In this document: piece by piece, positions 57,855-64,000 of the stretch
Numbering within the stretch: position 1 is the first letter of the stretch
Layout of the letters: each line of letters opens with the position of its first letter
From: DATHTS01 sp965219305
Lineage (GTDB): Bacteria > Acidobacteriota > Blastocatellia > Pyrinomonadales > Pyrinomonadaceae
Reading direction: 5' to 3'
NCBI GenBank assembly: GCA_965219305.1
Contig: OZ244725.1
Location: forward strand, 4,340,001-4,404,000
DNA: 64,000 bases
The notes under the pieces: model-generated
The model's database searches: none
Told to the model about the DNA's origin: nothing
Seen by the model: only the letters and a program-made list of their open reading frames with translations
Program-made: the position numbers and the translations under genes

Positions 57855-60350
57855 ATGGCTGAAGAAAATAATCAAAATCAGGAAAATAAAACGGAAAACA
57901 CCGTAGAAAATAATCAAACAAAAACGGGAAATAAGCCGGAACAATTTGAAATTGCAATTTTGCCTCTGCAAAATACGACACTATTTCCCGAAACGATAAT
58001 TCCGCTCGCGGTCGGGCGTGAACGATCCGTAAAAGCGGTCGAAGCCGCGCTTGCATCGGAAGAAAAACTGATTGCCTGCTTAACGGTGAAAACGCCGGAA
58101 ATTCAGGGAAGCGACGCGAAAAAATCGGATTTATACGAAGTCGGCACGATCGTCAACGTCAAACGAATGATGCGAAACGAAGGCGTAATGCAGCTTATCG
58201 TGCAGGGCGTTGACCGCGTGAAGATCGTCGAGTGGACGCAGGAAGAACCTTTTTTAAAGGCGAAAGTTGAAACTTTGCCGCATCTCGAAATCGAAGATAA
58301 TGCGGAAGTCGAAGCATTAAAACGAAATATTCAGAGTTTGATTCAACAAGCGTTGGCGATGCTTCCGCAGATTCCGCCGGAAATTCGTTCGGCGGTGATG
58401 TCGCAGACAAATCCCGTCCAACTTTCGTATTTTCTCGCGTCGGTTCTCGATCTCGGAACGGAAACCGAGCAGAAGATGCTCGAATCCAACACGGTTGACG
58501 AACTTTTGACGCTGACACACGCGGCACTCGCGCGCGAAGTTGACATTATTCAAATCCGTTCAAAAATCGCCACCGAAGCGCAGACGGAAATGGATAAATC
58601 TCAGAGAGATTACGTTTTACGTCAACAATTAAAAGCGATTCAAAAAGAATTAGGCGAAGACGACGCGGACGGAGAAAAGGCGGAAGCGCAGCAGTTGCGC
58701 GAACGTCTCGATCAAGCCGATCTGCCGGAAGACGTGCAGAAAGAAGCCGAACGCGAACTCAAGCGGATGGAAAAACTGCCGCAAGCCGCGCCGGATTATC
58801 ACGTTATCCGAACTTATCTCGAATATGTTTTAGAACTTCCCTGGAACAAATCGAGCGAAGAAAAACTCGATCTAAACGAAGCGGAAAAAGTTTTGGACGA
58901 AGATCATTACGGCTTAGAAGACATCAAAAAACGAATTTTGCAGTCGCTCGCCGTTGTTAAACTGCGTCCCGATTCGAAAAGCCCGATTTTATTATTTGTT
59001 GGACCTCCGGGAGTCGGCAAAACTTCTTTGGGGCGTTCGATTGCGCGTGCTTTGGGAAGAGAATTTGAAAGATTTTCTCTCGGCGGAATGCGCGACGAAG
59101 CGGAACTTCGCGGTCATCGCAGAACTTATATCGGCGCGATGCCGGGCAGAATTATTCAGGCTTTGCGGCGCGTCGGCGTGAATAATCCGGTGATGATGCT
59201 TGATGAGATTGACAAACTCGGCAACGATTATCGAGGCGATCCGGCTTCGGCACTTTTGGAAATTCTCGATCCGCAGCAAAATAATTCGTTCCGCGATCAT
59301 TATCTCGATCTGCCGTTCGATCTGTCGAAAGTTTTCTTTATTGCGACGGCAAACAGTCTCGGTCCGATTCCCGCGCCTCTGCGTGATCGGATGGAAATTA
59401 TTCAGCTTGCGGGTTACAGCGATCAGGAAAAATTAAAAATTGCGCGTCAATATTTGATTTCGCGTCAGATCAAGGAAAACGGCTTAACCGAAGAAAATAT
59501 CGAAATTCCCGATGAAACGATAAATCTTTTGACGGCAAGATATACGCGCGAAGCCGGAGTTCGCCAATTGGAAAGAACGATCGGAAATCTGGCGCGGAAA
59601 ATCGCGCTCGATGTGGCGAAAGGGAAAACGGAAAAAACAGTAATTACGCTGGAAGTTGCGAAAGAAATTTTGGGCGCGCCGCGATTTTATCCCGAAAAAG
59701 CGCGCGAAGATATGCCCGCCGGAGTTGCGACGGGAATGGCTTGGACGGAAATGGGCGGCGAGATTTTATTTATCGAAGCAACGATGCTTCCGGGCGGCGG
59801 CGGTTTGACTTTGACCGGACAACTCGGCGAAGTGATGAAAGAATCGGCGCAGGCGGCGCGCAGTTATCTGTGGTCGCACGCCGAACAACTCGGTTTCAGC
59901 GTTGATGAGATCAAACAAAACGGCGTTCACGTTCACGTTCCGGCAGGCGCGATTCCGAAAGACGGACCGAGCGCGGGCGTAACGATGGCGTCGGCTCTCG
60001 CGTCGCTCTACACGGGCAGAAAAGTCAGAAGCGATACTTCGATGACGGGCGAAATCACGCTTTCCGGTTTGGTTTTTCCGGTCGGCGGCGTGAAGGAAAA
60101 AATTCTCGCGGCGCATCGTGCGGGAATCAAACGCATTATTTTGCCGAAACAGAACGAAGCGGACATCGAGGAAATTCCCGAAGAAGTTCGCAACGAACTG
60201 GAATTTTTCCCGGCGACGCGGATTGACGATGTTTTAGAAGCGGCTTTGGAAGACGAGCAAAGTGTTCCGAAAGGCGAAAATTATGTTATTCAAGATGTCG
60301 AATCGCACAGCGAAGATTCGGGCGAAAGATTGATCGCCAAGGAAAAATAA
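57855..60350 (+). CDS. lon: ATP-dependent protease Lon
   Basis: Degrades misfolded and regulatory proteins. The 831-residue protein has the N-terminal LON domain (FEIAILPLQNTTLFPETIIPL), a coiled-coil region (about 200-300), the AAA+ domain with Walker A GPPGVGKTSLG, and the S16 peptidase domain with Ser706 in PKDGPSAGVT and the Lys of GGVKEK. The C-terminus has an extra acidic tail. It lies just after hsp20. Confidence 0.97.
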   Translation: MAEENNQNQENKTENTVENNQTKTGNKPEQFEIAILPLQNTTLFPETIIPLAVGRERSVKAVEAALASEEKLIACLTVKTPEIQGSDAKKSDLYEVGTIVNVKRMMRNEGVMQLIVQGVDRVKIVEWTQEEPFLKAKVETLPHLEIEDNAEVEALKRNIQSLIQQALAMLPQIPPEIRSAVMSQTNPVQLSYFLASVLDLGTETEQKMLESNTVDELLTLTHAALAREVDIIQIRSKIATEAQTEMDKSQRDYVLRQQLKAIQKELGEDDADGEKAEAQQLRERLDQADLPEDVQKEAERELKRMEKLPQAAPDYHVIRTYLEYVLELPWNKSSEEKLDLNEAEKVLDEDHYGLEDIKKRILQSLAVVKLRPDSKSPILLFVGPPGVGKTSLGRSIARALGREFERFSLGGMRDEAELRGHRRTYIGAMPGRIIQALRRVGVNNPVMMLDEIDKLGNDYRGDPASALLEILDPQQNNSFRDHYLDLPFDLSKVFFIATANSLGPIPAPLRDRMEIIQLAGYSDQEKLKIARQYLISRQIKENGLTEENIEIPDETINLLTARYTREAGVRQLERTIGNLARKIALDVAKGKTEKTVITLEVAKEILGAPRFYPEKAREDMPAGVATGMAWTEMGGEILFIEATMLPGGGGLTLTGQLGEVMKESAQAARSYLWSHAEQLGFSVDEIKQNGVHVHVPAGAIPKDGPSAGVTMASALASLYTGRKVRSDTSMTGEITLSGLVFPVGGVKEKILAAHRAGIKRIILPKQNEADIEEIPEEVRNELEFFPATRIDDVLEAALEDEQSVPKGENYVIQDVESHSEDSGERLIAKEK

Positions 60351-60761
60351 CAAGTTAAAAATCAACAAATTAAAAAGGCGTTCGGATTTTTCGTTCGCCT
60401 TTTTAATTTTAAATGACCTTATTTGAACGCGAATTTTAATGAATAAAAAATTATTAATTTTTTTATTTAACATTTGGGCAAAATTTTTGTAATTTTATAG
60501 TCAATAAATTGAGTAAATTACAGAATTTTCAATCAATTTTAATATAATTTTGAAGACATTTGAGAAATTTGCCGTCTTTTTTCTATTTTGCAAATAAAAT
60601 TTTTGTTTGGCATTGGAAAAATCAAGACTAATCGGTGTATGCTAATACGTTATAGATTGGGACGGAAGTCTTCTCTTAGAAGTTTACTCAAGCGGTTTTT
60701 GAGAACTCTCCTTTTTCAAATCAATTATAAAATTTAATATTAGACGGACACTTATTTAAGA
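60351..60761. other. Intergenic region before mreB
   Basis: No gene is supported. It holds the lon terminator (60369-60410). The AT-rich remainder includes possible -35/-10 elements (TTGGAA 60613, TATGCT 60638, 19 bp apart) and, before mreB, two small hairpins near 60670-60705 (CTTCTCTTAGAAG and CTCAA...TTGAG). These may form a short structured leader. Confidence 0.5.
60369..60410 (+). terminator. Factor-independent terminator of lon
   Basis: ATTAAAAAGGCG (60369-60380) pairs perfectly with CGCCTTTTTAAT (60396-60407). T-rich sequence follows. Confidence 0.9.
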
Positions 60762-61808
60762 ATGGCATTTAAATCTTTATTTAGTTTATTTTCGAGCGAT
60801 TTAGCGATTGATCTCGGCACGGCAAATACGCTCGTTTACGCAAAAGGGCGCGGCATTGTGGTTAGCGAGCCTTCGATCGTGGCGATCAACAAAGTTACGA
60901 ATCAAGTTGAAGCGGTCGGGCGCGACGCGAAAGAGATGCTCGGCAGAACGCCGGGAAATATCGTGGCGATTCGCCCGATGAAAGACGGCGTTATCGCAAA
61001 TTTTGAAGTTACGGAAAAAATGTTACAGCATTTTATCCGCAAGGCGCACAACGGAAAATCTTGGGTGCGTCCGCGCGTCGTTATCGGAATTCCTTCGGAA
61101 ATCACGCAGGTCGAACGCCGCGCGGTCGAAGACTCGGCTTATCGCGCCAAAGCGAGCGAAGTTTATTTGGTTGAAGAAGCGATGGCGGCGGCGATTGGCG
61201 CGGGTTTGCCGATCACCGAGCCGCACGGAAATATGGTCGTTGACATCGGCGGCGGAACGACGGACATCGCCGTTATTTCTTTGTCGGGAATCGTTTATTC
61301 ACGCGCCGTCCGCGTTGCCGGAAACGAGATGGACGAAGCGATCACGCAATTTATTAAACGAAAATACAATCTTTTAATCGGTGAAAGAACGGCGGAAGCG
61401 ATCAAAATCGCGCTCGGTTCGGCATTTCCTTTAGACGAAACACTTTCGATGGACGTTCGCGGACGAAACTTGATCGAAGGAATTCCGAAAACTATCACGA
61501 TCACCGATGAAGAAATCCGCGAAGCACTTTCCGATGCGGTGGCGACAATCATAAATGCCGTTCGTGTTGCATTGGAGCGCACACCGCCAGAACTTTCCGC
61601 CGATATTGTCGAACGCGGAATCGTGTTGACGGGCGGCGGCGCACTTTTGAAAAATATTGATAAGCGTTTAATGATCGAAACCGGTTTGCCGGTCGTAATT
61701 TCAGATGATCCGCTTTCGTCGGTTGTGCTTGGAACCGGAAAAATGCTGTCGGACATCGAACTTCTCAAGCGCGTCCGTTGGGATAATTCATTGATGACAG
61801 GAAGTTAA
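60762..61808 (+). CDS. mreB: Rod-shape-determining protein MreB
   Basis: Actin-like filament protein that directs cell-wall elongation. The 348-residue protein has the phosphate-1 motif DLAIDLGTANTLVY, the phosphate-2 motif VVDIGGGTTDIAVISL, and the adenosine region IVLTGGGALLKNID. It begins the operon mreB-mreC-mreD-mrdA. A heptad hairpin separates it from mreC. Confidence 0.98.
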   Translation: MAFKSLFSLFSSDLAIDLGTANTLVYAKGRGIVVSEPSIVAINKVTNQVEAVGRDAKEMLGRTPGNIVAIRPMKDGVIANFEVTEKMLQHFIRKAHNGKSWVRPRVVIGIPSEITQVERRAVEDSAYRAKASEVYLVEEAMAAAIGAGLPITEPHGNMVVDIGGGTTDIAVISLSGIVYSRAVRVAGNEMDEAITQFIKRKYNLLIGERTAEAIKIALGSAFPLDETLSMDVRGRNLIEGIPKTITITDEEIREALSDAVATIINAVRVALERTPPELSADIVERGIVLTGGGALLKNIDKRLMIETGLPVVISDDPLSSVVLGTGKMLSDIELLKRVRWDNSLMTGS

Positions 61809-61811
61809 GGC

Positions 61812-61880
61812 AGTGAACAGTTATTAGTTATCAGTCAACAAAATTGAACTGATAGCTGTTGACTGATAGCTGATAACTGA
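61812..61880. repeat. Heptad hairpin between mreB and mreC
   Basis: Left arm 61818-61839 and right arm 61858-61879 pair in 20 of 22 positions. The units (cagttat, tagttat, cagtcaa; tgactga, tagctga, taactga) keep the 7-bp period. It fills almost the entire gap inside the operon and ends just before the mreC start. Confidence 0.9.
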
Positions 61881-61885
61881 AAAGG

Positions 61886-62782
61886 ATGAGTGAGCGAAGT
61901 CAAAAAGATGTTTGGCGTTTAACGCCGTGGCTGATGATCGGTTTGCTCCTGGCTAATTTTTTTCTGATGGCGTTTGACGCGCGGGAAATAAATACGGGGC
62001 AAAGGGTTATCCGTGTCTGGGCGCAATCGGTGGCGGCGTTTGTCCAATCACCTGTAACTTCGGTCGGCTCGGGAGTTACGGGATTTTTTCAGTCAATTTC
62101 CAGTCTTCGTTCGGCGCAGACGGAAAATGATGTTCTCAAACAAAAAGTTCAGGAACTCGAAGTTCAGATCAAGCAAAAAGAAGAATTAACGGCGGAAAAC
62201 GATCGTTTAAAAGGTCTTCTTCAATTAAAAGAAGAAACAGATTACAAAGTTTTAACGGCTCGTATCATCGGACGCGACACTTCGGCGTGGTTCGATTCTT
62301 CGATCATTAATCGCGGAAGTTTGGACGGCGTAAAATTAAATATGGCAATCGTTACGGACGGCGGTTTGGTTGGTCGCGTAACTGCCGTAAGTCCTTTGAC
62401 AGCACAAGTTGATTTGATAACGAAAGATAAATCCGGTCTCGGCGGCGTGGTCGGTGAGATCGGTTCGTCGAACGCGCTCGGAGTTGTCAGCGGAACTGGG
62501 AAAAAAGAAACATTGGAAATGCGCTATGTTCCGGGAACTGTCGTCGTTAATGTCGGCGACGCGGTTTATACGACGGGACAAGACGGAATTTTCCCCGCCG
62601 GTTTGAAGATCGGCGAGATCGCTGAAATTCGTCCGAGTTCGGCAAGTGTTTCGCAGCAAATTTTCGTTCGTCCGTCGGCGAAACTGAATTCGATGCAGGA
62701 AGTCGGCGTTCTGCTTTACGAACCGCCGTCGCGCCCGAAGTTTGAAGAACAATTGCCGAACGCGGTCAAAGAGAAGAAATGA
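61886..62782 (+). CDS. mreC: Rod-shape-determining protein MreC
   Basis: Protein of 298 residues: a membrane helix (WLMIGLLLANFFLMAF), a coiled coil (ENDVLKQKVQELEVQIKQKEELTAENDRL), and two beta-rich domains (LNMAIVTDGGLVGRVTAVSP and KSGLGGVVGEIG). It links the periplasmic wall machinery to MreB. The ATG follows AAGG directly, a poor spacing for a Shine-Dalgarno site. Confidence 0.94.
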   Translation: MSERSQKDVWRLTPWLMIGLLLANFFLMAFDAREINTGQRVIRVWAQSVAAFVQSPVTSVGSGVTGFFQSISSLRSAQTENDVLKQKVQELEVQIKQKEELTAENDRLKGLLQLKEETDYKVLTARIIGRDTSAWFDSSIINRGSLDGVKLNMAIVTDGGLVGRVTAVSPLTAQVDLITKDKSGLGGVVGEIGSSNALGVVSGTGKKETLEMRYVPGTVVVNVGDAVYTTGQDGIFPAGLKIGEIAEIRPSSASVSQQIFVRPSAKLNSMQEVGVLLYEPPSRPKFEEQLPNAVKEKK

Positions 62783-62783
62783 A

Positions 62784-62858
62784 GTGCTGAGTGGTGAGCG
62801 TTGAGTGGTGAGTTAAATAAAAATTCGGCATTCAGAACTCAGAACTCAGAACTCACAC
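62784..62858. repeat. Heptad repeat between mreC and mreD
   Basis: gtgctga, gtggtga, gcgttga, gtggtga (62784-62811) and the inverted cagaact, cagaact, cagaact (62833-62853) keep the 7-bp period. The arms pair only partly (GAG/CTC every seven bases). It yields a false 21-residue N-terminus for mreD. Confidence 0.85.
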
Positions 62859-62863
62859 AATCA

Positions 62864-63412
62864 ATGGAACAGGTTAGAATAACCATCGCATTAATTATCG
62901 CTATCGCGCTTCAGTGGACACTCAGAAATGTCGCTGAACCGTTTGCGTATGTTGATTTTCCTCTGATAATTGTCGTTTATGCCGCATTGCAGCGTGATAC
63001 GATAAAAGCGTTGTTTTATGGAACCGTCGCCGGAATTGCGATGGATGCTTTGAGCGGCGGACTTTTGGGCGCGAATGGTTTCTCTAAAACGCTGATCGCA
63101 TATATGGTTTCCGAACTGGCGCGGCGCGTCTATATGGACAACCTTTTGCTGAGAATTCCCGTCATAGCGGGTGCTTGTTTGCTGGATGATTTGATGTATT
63201 ACGGTCTGCATCGCCTGCTTGGACAAACGCCTTCCGCGCCTTTCGTCGTTACGCTCGCTTACACGCTTATCGGAACGACCATCGCCGGAACAATTATTTA
63301 TCTGATTTTAGACAGTTTATCTTCGAAAACAGGCAGAAGAAAACGCAGCGATGTGTTTAACGCGCGACGGCAGACGCGACGGCGAAATCCGATTCGACTT
63401 AAAAATAAATAG
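62864..63412 (+). CDS. mreD: Rod-shape-determining membrane protein MreD
   Basis: Integral membrane protein of 182 residues from the ATG at 62864. Helices include ITIALIIAIALQWTL, VDFPLIIVVYAAL, ALFYGTVAGIAMDALSGGLLG and PFVVTLAYTLIGTTIAGTIIYLIL, with a basic C-terminus. It completes the MreBCD complex. The longer frame from the TTG 62801 would pass through the heptad repeat and has no family support. Confidence 0.9.
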   Translation: MEQVRITIALIIAIALQWTLRNVAEPFAYVDFPLIIVVYAALQRDTIKALFYGTVAGIAMDALSGGLLGANGFSKTLIAYMVSELARRVYMDNLLLRIPVIAGACLLDDLMYYGLHRLLGQTPSAPFVVTLAYTLIGTTIAGTIIYLILDSLSSKTGRRKRSDVFNARRQTRRRNPIRLKNK

Positions 63413-63426
63413 AGAAAGGTAGTTTT

Positions 63427-64000
63427 ATGAAATTGCACGAATATTCACAAAATTTGTCCGCCAGAATTGTCGTGATTCAGGTTTTTGCTTTTGTGCTTTT
63501 GGCTATTCTCGGCGTGCGGCTTTATTACCTGCAAATTCAAAAAGGCGACGTTTATGCCGAGCGTGCAGAAAATCAACGCATTAGACTTATTCCGATTCCC
63601 GCACCGCGCGGAACTATTTTTGACCGCGAAGGAAAAGTTCTCGTTGATTCGCACCCGACTTACAACGTCACTTTAGCAAACGAACCGATCAAAAAAATTG
63701 ACGTAACCGACCGTATTGATGATTATGCCGAAGGTTTGGGTCTGGAAAATCAATTTGTTACGGAACGTCTCGAATTTATCAAATCTCAACCGGCATTTGA
63801 AACTCTCGTTTTGAAAGAAAACGCGACGATGAACGACATCGTTTGGGTTGAATCGCACGCGCTCGAATTTCCCGAACTGCGCGTCGAAATTCAGCCGCAG
63901 AGAGTTTATCCGCTGAAAGAAGTTTTGGCGCACGTTCTCGGATACGTCGGCGAAATTAGTCCGAAACAGCTTGAAAAAGAAGAATATAAAGGTTTTCACG
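63427..64000 (+). CDS. mrdA: Penicillin-binding protein 2, N-terminal part (gene runs off the window)
   Basis: The 191 visible codons start with a short cytoplasmic part, a membrane helix (FAFVLLAILGVRLYYLQI), and the non-penicillin-binding domain that follows, with the conserved PAPRGTIFDREGKVL and the later LAHVLGYVGEISPKQLE. PBP2 is the elongation-specific transpeptidase. AAAGG lies nine bases before the ATG. The transpeptidase domain and probably rodA lie beyond the window. Confidence 0.95.
   Translation, partial: MKLHEYSQNLSARIVVIQVFAFVLLAILGVRLYYLQIQKGDVYAERAENQRIRLIPIPAPRGTIFDREGKVLVDSHPTYNVTLANEPIKKIDVTDRIDDYAEGLGLENQFVTERLEFIKSQPAFETLVLKENATMNDIVWVESHALEFPELRVEIQPQRVYPLKEVLAHVLGYVGEISPKQLEKEEYKGFH

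Noticed and set aside
60661..60720. tRNA or small RNA before mreB
   Set aside because: Two small stems are visible but no cloverleaf, anticodon or conserved RNA family pattern; a short leader is simpler.
10134..62858. CRISPR arrays among the repeats
   Set aside because: The units are only 7-9 bp, contiguous without spacers, and there are no cas genes.
62801..62863. Longer N-terminus for MreD starting at 62801
   Set aside because: The extra residues come from the heptad repeat between mreC and mreD, use a TTG start, and have no counterpart in MreD.

Overview
The window is chromosomal DNA of moderate GC content from a Gram-negative-type bacterium. It has lipoprotein signals, a heptosyltransferase-like GT9 enzyme, mreBCD-PBP2, a membrane-bound pyrophosphatase, a single-subunit cytochrome b558-type succinate dehydrogenase anchor, NtrY/NtrC-type regulators and many paralogous secreted proteins. 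Together with a small CxxC protein of a kind I associate with Acidobacteriota, this suggests Acidobacteriota, perhaps class Blastocatellia. That placement is an inference from gene content and style, not from a marker tree. There is no prophage, integron, CRISPR array or transposase gene.

Layout. 1-10 kb: three tandem paralogues of very large secreted helical-repeat/propeller-like proteins (the first is cut by the window edge). 10-17.5 kb: prmA, a lipoprotein with a Lys/Gly-rich tail, an SRPBCC protein, an M14 carboxypeptidase, a zinc-ribbon protein, HU, tRNA-Pro and rdgB. 17.6-23.4 kb (+ strand): an unknown protein, msrB, an endolysin-like M15 peptidase, two secreted proteins of unknown role and a small cystatin-like protein. 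23.4-27.1 kb (- strand): an rluB-type synthase, a four-helix-bundle (S23) gene, scpB-scpA, DinB-like, a membrane protein and DUF2237. 27.2-31.3 kb: an NtrY-like kinase, a membrane protein and an NtrC-like regulator. 31.3-34.2 kb: GT9, erpA and an NlpC/P60 hydrolase. 34.4-44.3 kb (- strand): accC, a phospholipid synthase, greA, pfkA, ctpA, an rlmD-type methyltransferase and several small unknowns. 44.4-48.5 kb: methylmalonyl-CoA mutase large subunit, an aminotransferase, two duplicated small membrane proteins and coaD. 49-57.3 kb: hppA, an sdh operon containing a Uma2-type gene, and a divergent LysR regulator with a CBS protein. 57.4-64 kb: hsp20-lon and the mreB-mreC-mreD-mrdA cell-shape operon, cut by the right edge.

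The most striking feature is not a gene. At least fifteen places carry short degenerate tandem repeats with a strict 7-bp period. Examples are agttatc, ggaactt, ggtaaat, ccaaaat and gaactca units. Many are arranged as inverted arms that would fold into long hairpins. They sit in gaps between genes, including inside operons (both junctions of mreB-mreC-mreD). They supply the stop codons of at least three genes, create false N-terminal extensions of several reading frames, and in two cases lie in frame inside a coding sequence (the NtrY-like kinase and an unknown protein). A second class of hairpins uses a 9-bp period. A 21-bp (3 x 7) array lies near hppA. I regard this family as the best candidate for something poorly described here.

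Functional themes: envelope and cell-shape maintenance (mreBCD, PBP2, M15, NlpC/P60, CtpA, GT9), central metabolism (pfkA, sdh, hppA, accC, mcmA), protein quality control (hsp20, lon, msrB), and chromosome organisation (HU, ScpAB).
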